From Verrucomicrobiaceae bacterium (GTDB lineage Bacteria; Verrucomicrobiota; Verrucomicrobiia; Verrucomicrobiales; Akkermansiaceae), in the NCBI GenBank assembly GCA_027491155.1, contig JAIXWR010000005.1:39723-103722 (forward strand): a DNA stretch of 64,000 nucleotides. Direction: 5' to 3'. The notes beneath the pieces are model-generated. The model worked only from the letters and a program-made list of their open reading frames with translations. It did not search any database and had not been told where the DNA came from. The translations under genes and the position numbers were made by a program. Position 1 is the stretch's first letter; every line of letters begins with the position of its first letter. Positions 17,689 through 27,414 of this stretch are shown piece after piece.

Positions 17689-19215
17689 TCAGTCCAGCTC
17701 GCGCCACACGACCGATTCGAAGCGGGTCGGACTTTCATACGAGCCGATGCCCAGCGCGGCCGGTCTCGCGACTGGATCCCAGGCCCAGGGGAAAACGATG
17801 CCCAGCTCGCGACCGGCAATCGGCACCAGCGCCTGCTCGCGGTCGTCGATCCGGATCCGGACCCGCTCCGGCCGCACTTCCACCGCGAGTTCATACGTCC
17901 TTCCGTTCTCCAGGGTGAACTTGAATCCCCCGCCCTGCCGCAAGTCGCGGCCGTCGATGCTCTGAACGCCGGCCACGCCGCGGTCCCAGCCGTCGATGTC
18001 CACCGAAGCGGTGCCGCCCTCCCCCGAAAAGAAGATCGCCACCGAATGCTCGCCGGACATCCGGACAAAGCGGGCACGGACCTCGTAGGCCGCCGGCATT
18101 TCCTTTTCGAGCGCGAGGATGCAGACCGAGTCATCCGTCACGACTTGCGAATCCTGCCGTTGCCAAGTGCCCGAGATCACGCCGCCGGAAAGGTCGGCCC
18201 CTGCCAGCGCGTCGTGCCATTCGCCGGGACCGGTCGCCACCGCGGGCGGCACCGCTTGCGGTGGCTTCGACAGCTTCCAGTAGCCCGCCGCCGCGGCGAG
18301 GCCGCCAAGACCCGCGAGCGAGAGCAGCTTCCGCCGCCCGATCCCGCCCCGGCCCGCTCCGTCGAGCAGGGCAAGCAAGGCCGCCATGTCCGCCGGGCGC
18401 TCGTCCGGGTCCGGCCGCAGGGCCTTCATGGTCGCCAGGCTGAGCGCCCGCGGGACTTCCGGCCGGATCACGCCCGGGGCATCGAAACTGCCGCGCGGCA
18501 CCCGGCCGGTGAGCATTTCGTAAAGCATGACACCCAGCGCGAAGACATCCGAACGCACATCCGGCGGGCTTTCGCGAAAGCACTCCGGCGCCATGTAGTC
18601 GAGCGTGCCTACCGCCGCCCCTGTGAGGGTGAGCCGCGGCGTGCCGGGCGCCACCGGCACGGCCAGCCCGAAGTCGGTGACGCGCGCCGTCCCCTGGCCG
18701 TCGATCAGCACGTTCTCCGGCTTCATGTCGCGGTGGACCACGCCGGACGCATGCGCGGCGGCCAATGCCCCGCCGATCTCGCGGACCAGGCGCAGGACCT
18801 CGTCCAGCGGCAGGCCGTCGGGATGAAGCGCGATCCGCTCGCGCAGCGTGCCGCCCTCGACATACTCCATCACGATCGCCGCGCCGCCGGAGTCCAGCCT
18901 CTCGAAATGATGCACGGTCACCAGGTTCGGATGGCGCAGCCGGGCCATCGTGCGGGCCTCGCGTTCCAGCCGCTCGAGGAACAAGGGATCCCCGGCCAGG
19001 CCCGCGGCCACCACCTTGACCGCCACCTCCCGCCCGAGGCCCAGCTGGGTGGCGAGATAGACCGAGCCCATGCCACCGCGGCCGAGCAGGCGCTGGATCC
19101 CGATCCCCGGCAGCTCCGGCGGGACCTCTTCGCCCCCGGGCATCATCCCGCCGGCCATCAGGCGGCCGGGATCCAGCCCGGCGAGACGGCGATGCGGTGA
19201 AGACGGCGACATCAC
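17689..19215 (-). CDS. Serine/threonine protein kinase with C-terminal membrane-anchored domain
   Basis: LLGRGGMGSVYLATQLGLGREVAVKVV, VVHRDMKPENVLIDGQGTARVTDFGLA, GTLDYMAPE; later TM segment and LamG/DUF1080-like region. Confidence 0.92.
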   Translation of the reverse strand: MMSPSSPHRRLAGLDPGRLMAGGMMPGGEEVPPELPGIGIQRLLGRGGMGSVYLATQLGLGREVAVKVVAAGLAGDPLFLERLEREARTMARLRHPNLVTVHHFERLDSGGAAIVMEYVEGGTLRERIALHPDGLPLDEVLRLVREIGGALAAAHASGVVHRDMKPENVLIDGQGTARVTDFGLAVPVAPGTPRLTLTGAAVGTLDYMAPECFRESPPDVRSDVFALGVMLYEMLTGRVPRGSFDAPGVIRPEVPRALSLATMKALRPDPDERPADMAALLALLDGAGRGGIGRRKLLSLAGLGGLAAAAGYWKLSKPPQAVPPAVATGPGEWHDALAGADLSGGVISGTWQRQDSQVVTDDSVCILALEKEMPAAYEVRARFVRMSGEHSVAIFFSGEGGTASVDIDGWDRGVAGVQSIDGRDLRQGGGFKFTLENGRTYELAVEVRPERVRIRIDDREQALVPIAGRELGIVFPWAWDPVARPAALGIGSYESPTRFESVVWRELD

Positions 19216-19267
19216 GGGGGCACGATAACGACCGGCCCGCAGGCCGGAAGCATGGAATCCCGGCTCC

Positions 19268-19996
19268 CTACGACATCCCTCCGAGCACCTTCATCATATA
19301 CGCGATCTCCTCGTCGATCCCCGCGTCCGGTGCCTGCGTCCCGGCGACCTCCTCCCGCAGGGCCTCGCGGAATCTCGCCCGCAGGCGGTGCACGCCGACC
19401 TTGAAAGCCCCGGCGTTCATGCCCAGCGGCCGGCCGGCCTCCTCGTAGTCCGCCATGCTCCCCTCGCCGCTCAGGAAGGGCCGCATCGCCGCGAAAGCCG
19501 CATCCTTTCCCCGCGCCGCGGCGTCGGTCTCGAGCCGCCGCACCGCCTGGTCCAGCACCGTGAGCGCCCATTGCCGGTCGAACAAATGCTCGGCGCTTTC
19601 GCCCTCGGCCTGCTCGCCGGCATACCAGACCTCCGCCTCGCTGCCGTCGAAGGACACCACCCGCCCGCCACCCCGGCGCTCCGCCTTCGCCTTCCCCTGC
19701 TCGTCCCGGACATGGCGCTGGAGCCCCGTCAGCAGGAAAGTCCGGAGTTTCCCCCGCGAGGCATCGGCGGCGGCGAAGAGATCCTTCTCCAGCACCTCCA
19801 CGAAGAAGCCCTGCACCATGTCCTCCGCATCCGCGGCACCCAGCCCGAAGCGACGGCACCACGCATAGAGCGGGAACCAGTAGGCACCACAGAGATCTTC
19901 CAGCGCCCGCCGGGCCGTCACACCCTGCCCGCGAGCCTGCATCACCAGGCTCCAGCGGGTGGCCTGGAAACGGTTCCGGTCGGAGCGGGATTCCAT
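19268..19996 (-). CDS. RNA polymerase sigma factor (ECF-like), paired with the kinase
   Basis: RFQATRWSLVMQARG...ALEDLCGAYWFPLYAWCRRFGLGAADAEDMVQGFFVEVLEKDLFAAADASRGKLRTFLLTGLQRHVRDE. Confidence 0.85.
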   Translation of the reverse strand: MESRSDRNRFQATRWSLVMQARGQGVTARRALEDLCGAYWFPLYAWCRRFGLGAADAEDMVQGFFVEVLEKDLFAAADASRGKLRTFLLTGLQRHVRDEQGKAKAERRGGGRVVSFDGSEAEVWYAGEQAEGESAEHLFDRQWALTVLDQAVRRLETDAAARGKDAAFAAMRPFLSGEGSMADYEEAGRPLGMNAGAFKVGVHRLRARFREALREEVAGTQAPDAGIDEEIAYMMKVLGGMS

Positions 19997-20127
19997 CGCG
20001 CCAACCCCATAGCACGCGCAAACGGGAACCCAAGGCAAAGCTCCCCTTGCCCGTGGATGGAATTCCCGCCAGACTTTCCACTTGGGGCCGCGCAACACCC
20101 CGGCCACCCTCCGACCTTTCACTTCCC

Positions 20128-21309
20128 ATGGACCTTCTTCTCGCCACACAAGCCGTCGCCGATGTCGCTGCCGCCGATATGAAAATCTGGGCCTACGTGG
20201 GGTTCATCGGCCTGGTGATCGTGTTCCTTGCCCTCGACCTGGGGGTCTTCCACCGCGAGGCGCACGAGGTCACCATGAAAGAGGCGCTCGGCTGGTCGGT
20301 CGTCTGGCTGACTTGCGGCGTGGCGTTCACCGGCTTCGTCTATTTGGCCTACCAGAACCACTGGCTCGGGCTCGGCCTGCAGACACCGAAGTACGACGGC
20401 GGCTCGATCGTCCTCGGTGAAGTAAACGGGGCCACCGCAGCGATCCAGTACCTGACCGGCTACGTCGTCGAGAAATCGCTGGCCATGGACAACATCTTCG
20501 TGATCGCGATGATCTTCGGCTTCTTCGCGATCCCCGCGAAGTACCAGCACCGGGTCCTCTTCTGGGGCATCATCGGGGCCCTCATCATGCGCGGCGGCAT
20601 GATCTTCCTCGGTGCCGAGCTGATCATGCGCTACACGTGGATCCTCATCGTGTTCGGCCTGTTCCTGCTGCTCACCGCGCTGAAGATGGCCATCATCAAG
20701 AGCGAGAGCGACCCGCGCAACAATCCGCTGGTGAAGCTCGCCAAGCGCTACTTCCGCACCGTCGACTTCTTCGACGGCCAGAAATTCTTCACCCGCCGGA
20801 CCCTCGCCCCGACCTACCGGACCGACGAGGCCACCGGCCTGCAGGTCATGGAGCCCGCCCCCGCCGGCACGCTGTCGGCCAAGCGCGCGATCACCCCCTT
20901 GTTCCTCGCGCTCATCATGGTCGAGATCACCGACCTCGTTTTCGCGGTGGACTCGATCCCGGCGATCTTCGCCATCACGCCCGATCCCTTCATCGTTTTC
21001 ACCAGCAACATCTTCGCGATCCTCGGCCTGCGGGCGCTCTACTTCTGCCTGGCCGCCCTCATCGCCAAGTTCCGCTTCCTCAAGCCCGCGCTGATCCTGA
21101 TCCTCGCCTTCGTCGGCGTGAAGCTGCTGCTGCTCGCGGCGCCGCCCTACCTCGACAACATCGGCCTGGTCGCCAACGAACTGAAGGGCATCAAGATCGA
21201 TCCGATCCTCTCGCTCGGAGTCGTCGTCGCGATCCTCGTCTCCGCCACGGTGCTTTCGATCATCCTTCCCGCGAAGGAGGAGAAGGAAGGCGGGCAGGCG
21301 CACGGCTGA
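20128..21309 (+). CDS. TerC family integral membrane protein
   Basis: GFIGLVIVFLALDLGVFHREAHEVTMKEALGWSVVWLTCGVAFTGFVYL; SLAMDNIFVIAMIFGFFAIPAKYQHRVLFWGIIGALIMRG; VEITDLVFAVDSIPAIFAIT. Confidence 0.93.
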   Translation: MDLLLATQAVADVAAADMKIWAYVGFIGLVIVFLALDLGVFHREAHEVTMKEALGWSVVWLTCGVAFTGFVYLAYQNHWLGLGLQTPKYDGGSIVLGEVNGATAAIQYLTGYVVEKSLAMDNIFVIAMIFGFFAIPAKYQHRVLFWGIIGALIMRGGMIFLGAELIMRYTWILIVFGLFLLLTALKMAIIKSESDPRNNPLVKLAKRYFRTVDFFDGQKFFTRRTLAPTYRTDEATGLQVMEPAPAGTLSAKRAITPLFLALIMVEITDLVFAVDSIPAIFAITPDPFIVFTSNIFAILGLRALYFCLAALIAKFRFLKPALILILAFVGVKLLLLAAPPYLDNIGLVANELKGIKIDPILSLGVVVAILVSATVLSIILPAKEEKEGGQAHG

Positions 21310-21475
21310 GCCCTCCACCGGACGCCCGCAAACCATCGGCCGCGCCCCTGATCCGGGGGCCGCGGCCGCTTCGTTTCCAGCGGGAACGCGCCCCGGCGGG
21401 ACCGGGGTTGTCCTTTTCCGCGGAAATCGGCATGATGCGTGTAACCGGCCCCCGCGGATTCCCAAGCACAAGCCC

Positions 21476-24400
21476 ATGGACCTGCTCCGTTCGCTCCTCG
21501 CCGCCGCCCTTCTCGCTTCACCGCTCGCCGCCCAGGTGCCGGCCGTGAACCCGGCCTTCCCGACCTCCCTCACCGGCACGCCGGGCACCCTGCTGTTCCG
21601 CCAGGTGAATCTCGGCCGCGTGACCAACATCGCCTACCACAACGGCCTGATCTACACCCACGAGGTCGGCGGCGCGAACCCGCGGCGCTGGCGCTTCACC
21701 GACCCCGCCAACCCGGCCTCGCTGACCAACGAACTCACCGGCCAGAACCAGGTCGGCAACTTCGTCGACCACGGCACCCACGGCCACTTCAAGGTCGGCG
21801 ACTGGCTCGGCGGGCAATTCGCCATCAACATCCGCCGCCAGTCGCCCGGCGTGAACGTGCTGCAAGGCATGCCCGGCTTCACCTATCTCCAGGCCACCCA
21901 GCCCGGCGACGGCCTGACGCGGATGTACTACCCCTGGGGCCTCGCCTTCAACTGGATCGAATACGGCGCGGTCACCGGCAACGGCTACCTCTACCGCGGC
22001 AACCAGTTCCTCGCCGAATGGCCGGCCCTCGCCCGACACGGCGTCGCGGGAAACTCCATCCTGCTCGGCAACCTGCTCTTCATCACCTCCGACGAGTCGA
22101 ACATGGGCGTGCTCTGCTACGACATCTCGCCGGTCTTCGACACGCCCTCGCAGCCGCCCGTCCTGCTCGACAAACTCTCCGGACCCATCGGCGCCTACAT
22201 CGTCTCCCCCTGGCAAAACTACCTGGTCTTCTCCCGCCGCGACACCAACACGGTGGACCTGGTCGACTACAGCGATCCCACCGACCTCCGCTTCGTCACT
22301 TCCATCGATGTCTCCGGCAATCCCGCCTGGGACCGCGGCAACGGGCTCGGATACATCCAGTGCCAGGACCGCTTCGTCTTCGCCGACCGCCACAAGATCG
22401 ACATGGACACCTTCCAGCCGGTGCTGGAACTCGATGAAATGGGCGTCGCCCGCCCGCCCGGCAGCGTCGCCGGCCAGCTCGACACCAGCCAGCACCTGAT
22501 GCCGATGGGCAACCTGCTGGTCAGCGGCGGCTACAGCGCCGCCGGCGCGGACGGCGTGGGCGTCTGGATCCACGATGCGAATCCGGACACGAACCCGCCC
22601 TACGTCGGCTACCACGTCCCCCGTCCCGGCCAGACGAACTTCCCGGTCGGTGCCCCGGTGAGCCTGCTCATCCACGAGAACCTGGAAAGCTACACCATCC
22701 TCAACGGCGAAACCGTCATCCTCCGCCCCGTCGGCGGCGCACCGGTGCCGGCCACCGTCAGCTTCTCCTACGACGACGTGCTGACCATCACGCCGGTCTC
22801 CTACCTCGCCGAAGACACGACCTACGAGGTCGAGATCGTCGGCGGCGGCATCAAGGACGTCGCGGGCAACGGCATCCTGCCCTACACCTTCACCTTCTCC
22901 ACCGGCTCCACCGTCGCCGGCGGCAACGCCTCGCCGGCGATCACCGCGTTCTCCGCCGCCCCCTCCCCCGCCGCGCCCGGGGAACCAGTCGTTCTAACAG
23001 CCGCCGCCACCGATGCCGACGGCGACGCGCTCGAATACCGCTTCACCTTCGGCGAGGAGAACGCCGTGCGAGACTGGAGCCCCGTGGCCAGCGCCAGCCA
23101 CACCTACGCCGCCGCCGGACACTACGGCGTGAAAGTCCAGGTGCGCGACCTTCGGACCGGCACGCCGCTCTCGACCGTCTCGCAAACCGGCACCGTGACG
23201 GTGGCACCCGCCCCGCCCGCGCTGCGGCCGTCGAAGTCCTCGCCGATCGCGCTCGATGCCGCCAACCGCCGCGTCTGGGTGGTCAATCCCGACAACGACT
23301 CGGTCAGCATCCTCGATGCCGACACCCGCGCCCGGCTCGATGAAATCGATCTCAACGCGCTGCTCGGCATCACCGGCAGCATCGATCCCCGCGGCGTGGC
23401 GGTCGATGCCGCGGGCCGCGCCTGGATCGCCTGCCGCGATGCCGACCGCCTCGTGGTGCTGGACGGCGCGGGCGGACTTGTGGAAAGCATCGACCTCGGC
23501 CACGGCAGCGGGCCGATGGGCGTGGCCGTCGCCGGCACCAGCGCCTACGTCACCTTGGAAAGCCGCGGCCAGCTCCGCCGCTACAACACCGCCACGCGGG
23601 CACAGACCGGCAGCCTCCACCTCGGTCCGACGCCGCGTGCCATCGCCATCACCGCGGACGGCTCGCGGGTGCTCGTCACACGCTTCGTCTCCACCGAGGA
23701 ATACGGGCAGGTCTACGACGTGAACGCCGCGTCGATGACCCTCACCCGCACCATCCCGCTGCACCGCGACCGCGGGCGCGACGGCTCCTCCGCCGGCCGC
23801 GGCGTGCCGAACTTCGTCTCCGGCATCACGATCACGCCGGACGGGCAGTTCGCCTACTACACCGCCGTCAAGGCCAACACCCACCGCGGCACCTTCTTCG
23901 ACCAGGGCCGCAACACGAACGACCCGCTCGATCCCGACAACACCGTCCGCGCCATGGTCGGGCGGATCAGCCTGACCTCGAACAACGAACCCTTCGTCAG
24001 CGACATCGACAGCTACCGCATCGACGTGGACAATAGCGAATCCCCGACCTCGATCGAGTTCACCCCGCGCGGCGACTACTTCTTCGTCACGCTGCAGGGG
24101 AACAACAACGTCGCGGTCTTCGACGACCTGCTGCTGCGCGCCACGCCCCGCAGCCTGTCGGTGAAATCCACCAAGGGCCGCTTTCCCACCGGCCTCGCCC
24201 CGCAGGGCGCGGTCTTCGACGCGGCGACGAACCGGCTCTTCACCGCCGACTTCATGGGCCGCAGCGTGACGGTGCACGACCTCGGCGGCTTCCTGTCCTT
24301 CGGCCGCCGCGAGACGGACCGGGTTGCGGTGGCCGCCGTCGACAGCGACAAGCTGGCGCCGCAGGTCCTGTTAGGAAAGCGGGTCTTCTATCAGGCGGCC

Positions 24401-27229
24401 GACGCCAGCGGCCTCTCCGGGCTGCCGACGATGAGCCTGGAAGGCTACATCTCCTGCGCGAGCTGCCACGTGGACGGCCGGCACGACGGCATGACCTGGG
24501 ATTTCACCCAGCGCGGCGAAGGCCTGCGGAACACCACCGACCTGCGCGGCCGCTCCGGCATGGCGCACGGCAACGTCCACTGGTCGGGCAACTTCGACGA
24601 GATCCAGGACTTCGTGATCGACGTGGTCAACGAGTTCGGCGGCGGCCAGGGCCTGCTGCCGCCCGGCCAATCGCCGAACCCGCCGCTCGGCGCGCCGAAT
24701 GCCGGCCGCAGCGCGGAACTGGACGCGCTGGCCGCCTACGTCGCCTCGCTCGGCCGCGAAAGCCTGCCGCGCAGCCCGCACCGGAATGCCGACGGCACGC
24801 GCACGGCCTCCGCGGAAGCCGGCGAGGCCGTCTTCGCTTCGCTCGACTGCGCCAGCTGCCATGGCGGCGAAAACTATACCGATAGTATTTCCAGAAACAC
24901 CGGCACCCTGCGCACCAGCTCCGGCCAGCGGCTGGGCGCGGCGCTCACCGGCATCGACACCCCCACCCTCCTCGGCCTTTGGGACGCCGCACCCTACTTC
25001 CACGACGGCTCGGCGAAGACGCTCGACGAGGTCTTCCGCGTCGCCGGCGGCACCGTCCTGCAAGCCGAGAGCGCAGTCCTGGGCGCGGGCGTCTATCAGC
25101 CGGGCTACCCGCGCTTGAACGAAGACAGCTCGATGCACGGGCAGATGGTCTATCTGAACAACGGCGAGACGGTCACCTTCCCGGATGTCGACGGCGGCGG
25201 CACCGCCGGCACGGGCGACCTCGAGCTGCGCTGGCTGGCCCCCTACTGGGGCGCTCCCGGCACCCTGACCGTCACCGTCAACGGCGTCGCCCGCGTGGTC
25301 GCGGTCACGCGGCCCTTCGGCAGCGGCAATCCCGGCGACCACTGGCAGCGCATCCGCATCGAGGACGTGGCCATGACCGCCGGCCCCACCAATGACATCG
25401 TGGTGTCCACCTCAGCGGGAAGCGATGCCGGCTTCGACGACCTCACCGTCATCACGCCCGACCGCCGCAATGCCGCGCTGGCCCACCGCTCCGCCCTCTC
25501 CCTCGCGCCGGCCGATTTCCAAAACCTGCGCGATTTCCTGCTCCAGCTCGACGGCGCGCCGGAACCCGCGAATCCGACGGTGGCCCTCACCGCTCTCCAG
25601 ACCTCGCCGTCCACCGCGCCCTTCGCGGAATTCGACGTCGTCTTCTCCGAGCCCGTCACCGGCCTCGACGCCGGGGATTTCCAGGTCGCCGGTGCGTCCG
25701 CGCGGCACCTGACGACGACCGGCGCCGCCACCTACCGCCTCCGCGTCGCCGGCCTGGCGGGACTGGTCACCGTCGAACTGCCGGCGGGCCGGGCGCTCGC
25801 GGCGGACGACAGCCTGCCGAACTTCGCGTCGAACCAGGCCTCGGTCACCTACCAGCCACCGGACGACCTCGCGGCCTTGTCCGACGAGTTCAACGACGCC
25901 GCCACCTTGTCGAACTGGCAGCGCAACGAATTCGCCGAAGGCTGGGGCGTCTCGAAGCTCCAAACCTGGAACATCGGGCAGTCGCGCCCGGGCCACATGC
26001 GGCTGATGCCCTACAGCAGCACCTGGTTCCAGAACTGGACCGGGGCCTATGCCTACAAGCAGGTCAGCGGCGACTTCGTGGCGACGCTGCGGATGCAAGC
26101 GAACCGCCGCGGCGGTCTGGTCGGCCGGCCCTCTTCCGCCTACAGCCTGGGCGGCATCATGATCCGCACGCCGCGCGGCCTGACCCAGGCGGCACCCGTG
26201 CCGGACCCCGGGCCGAACGTGGTGCTGCCCTGGCCCCCGCCGCCCCCCGGCCAGCCGGGCCACTACGTCACGCCCTGGCAGCGCGGCACGGAAAACTACA
26301 TCTTCCTCTCCTACGGCAACGCCGACGTCGCCTGGGGCAATGTCCCGAACACCTGGTACTGCGAGGTGAAAACGACGGTCAACAGCGCCTCCACGCTCTA
26401 CGCCGTGCAGTCCGGCATCCCCGCCGGCAGCGACCTCGTCACGCTCCAGTGCATCCGCCGCGGCCCGGTCTTCCTGCTCCTGCGCCGCCACGGCGAGGCG
26501 GGCCCGTGGATCATCGAGAACCGCTTCGTGAGAAACGACATGCCCGCCACCCTGCAGCTCGGCATCACCACCTACACCGACTGGCCCAGCGTGGCCCAGC
26601 AGGACGAGTTCCACCACAACCGCACCGTGGTCACCGGAGGAAATCCCGATCTCGTGGTGGATGCCGACTTCCTCCGCGTCCGCCGGCCGCCGGCATCGGT
26701 CAGCGCGGCCATGCTCCAGGCCGCGCCGGTCACCGGCCAGGGAAATGCGCCCGCGCTGCTCCAGAACACGGCGCTGGCCGGTCTGTTAGGCGACGCCGCC
26801 CACGCCGCCGGCGACGGCCAGGGCTACCACGCCTGGCTCGCCGCCCGCTTCAGCGCCGCACAGCTCGCCGACCCGCGGATCTCCGGCAACGATGCCGACC
26901 CGGACGGCGACCGGTTGCCGAACCTGCTCGACTACCTCACCGACGGCGACCCGCTGGGCGGCACCGGCGGGCTCGCCTTCACCCGCACCGGCAACACCTC
27001 ACGGCTCGTCGTGACGCGCAACCCGCAGGCCCGCGGCTTCCGGCTGATCGTCGAGGCCGCCGGCGACCTGCTCGACTGGGATAGCATCGCGGAGTCCGCG
27101 AACGGCGCCGCGCCGACCGGTCCGGCCGTGACCGGCGAAACCGGAAGCCCCCTGCCGTCCTTCACCGTGGAGGAAAGCGGCGCGTCCGCCCCGCGGCGCT
27201 TCTACCGCCTGCGTGCCGAGAGCCTCTGA
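21476..27229 (+). CDS. Very large secreted multidomain protein (beta-propeller, PKD/Ig-like, two CxxCH haem sites)
   Basis: 1917 aa; signal peptide; YNCE-like repeats (RRVWVVNPDNDSVSILDADT; GHGSGPMGVAVAGTSAYVTL); PKD (PAITAFSAAPSPAAPGEPVVLTAAATDADGDALEYRFTFGE); CASCHVDGRHDG and CASCHGGE. Confidence 0.82.
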   Translation: MDLLRSLLAAALLASPLAAQVPAVNPAFPTSLTGTPGTLLFRQVNLGRVTNIAYHNGLIYTHEVGGANPRRWRFTDPANPASLTNELTGQNQVGNFVDHGTHGHFKVGDWLGGQFAINIRRQSPGVNVLQGMPGFTYLQATQPGDGLTRMYYPWGLAFNWIEYGAVTGNGYLYRGNQFLAEWPALARHGVAGNSILLGNLLFITSDESNMGVLCYDISPVFDTPSQPPVLLDKLSGPIGAYIVSPWQNYLVFSRRDTNTVDLVDYSDPTDLRFVTSIDVSGNPAWDRGNGLGYIQCQDRFVFADRHKIDMDTFQPVLELDEMGVARPPGSVAGQLDTSQHLMPMGNLLVSGGYSAAGADGVGVWIHDANPDTNPPYVGYHVPRPGQTNFPVGAPVSLLIHENLESYTILNGETVILRPVGGAPVPATVSFSYDDVLTITPVSYLAEDTTYEVEIVGGGIKDVAGNGILPYTFTFSTGSTVAGGNASPAITAFSAAPSPAAPGEPVVLTAAATDADGDALEYRFTFGEENAVRDWSPVASASHTYAAAGHYGVKVQVRDLRTGTPLSTVSQTGTVTVAPAPPALRPSKSSPIALDAANRRVWVVNPDNDSVSILDADTRARLDEIDLNALLGITGSIDPRGVAVDAAGRAWIACRDADRLVVLDGAGGLVESIDLGHGSGPMGVAVAGTSAYVTLESRGQLRRYNTATRAQTGSLHLGPTPRAIAITADGSRVLVTRFVSTEEYGQVYDVNAASMTLTRTIPLHRDRGRDGSSAGRGVPNFVSGITITPDGQFAYYTAVKANTHRGTFFDQGRNTNDPLDPDNTVRAMVGRISLTSNNEPFVSDIDSYRIDVDNSESPTSIEFTPRGDYFFVTLQGNNNVAVFDDLLLRATPRSLSVKSTKGRFPTGLAPQGAVFDAATNRLFTADFMGRSVTVHDLGGFLSFGRRETDRVAVAAVDSDKLAPQVLLGKRVFYQAADASGLSGLPTMSLEGYISCASCHVDGRHDGMTWDFTQRGEGLRNTTDLRGRSGMAHGNVHWSGNFDEIQDFVIDVVNEFGGGQGLLPPGQSPNPPLGAPNAGRSAELDALAAYVASLGRESLPRSPHRNADGTRTASAEAGEAVFASLDCASCHGGENYTDSISRNTGTLRTSSGQRLGAALTGIDTPTLLGLWDAAPYFHDGSAKTLDEVFRVAGGTVLQAESAVLGAGVYQPGYPRLNEDSSMHGQMVYLNNGETVTFPDVDGGGTAGTGDLELRWLAPYWGAPGTLTVTVNGVARVVAVTRPFGSGNPGDHWQRIRIEDVAMTAGPTNDIVVSTSAGSDAGFDDLTVITPDRRNAALAHRSALSLAPADFQNLRDFLLQLDGAPEPANPTVALTALQTSPSTAPFAEFDVVFSEPVTGLDAGDFQVAGASARHLTTTGAATYRLRVAGLAGLVTVELPAGRALAADDSLPNFASNQASVTYQPPDDLAALSDEFNDAATLSNWQRNEFAEGWGVSKLQTWNIGQSRPGHMRLMPYSSTWFQNWTGAYAYKQVSGDFVATLRMQANRRGGLVGRPSSAYSLGGIMIRTPRGLTQAAPVPDPGPNVVLPWPPPPPGQPGHYVTPWQRGTENYIFLSYGNADVAWGNVPNTWYCEVKTTVNSASTLYAVQSGIPAGSDLVTLQCIRRGPVFLLLRRHGEAGPWIIENRFVRNDMPATLQLGITTYTDWPSVAQQDEFHHNRTVVTGGNPDLVVDADFLRVRRPPASVSAAMLQAAPVTGQGNAPALLQNTALAGLLGDAAHAAGDGQGYHAWLAARFSAAQLADPRISGNDADPDGDRLPNLLDYLTDGDPLGGTGGLAFTRTGNTSRLVVTRNPQARGFRLIVEAAGDLLDWDSIAESANGAAPTGPAVTGETGSPLPSFTVEESGASAPRRFYRLRAESL

Positions 27230-27353
27230 GCCGGCGAACTCCCGGAAGCCCGCCTTCCTCGCCTCCACCGCGAGCAGGAAGGCCCGCTCCTCACCGCGGC
27301 GGCGGACCGGAACGATCCGCGGAACGGCTCGGCCGTCTTCCGGGATCCGCATG

Positions 27354-27396
27354 CAAAAAAAGGCCGGTCACGACCTCTGGTGTCGCGACCGGCCTT
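27354..27396. terminator. Bidirectional intrinsic terminator between convergent genes
   Basis: AAAAAAAGGCCGGTC-acgacctctggtgtcgc-GACCGGCCTT; T-run on minus strand. Confidence 0.75.
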
Positions 27397-27414
27397 GTAG
27401 AATCGGGGTGAGGA

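Noticed and set aside
20000-20127. yybP-ykoY manganese riboswitch before terC
   Set aside because: Looked for it because of the known association; conserved core not seen in the upstream sequence.
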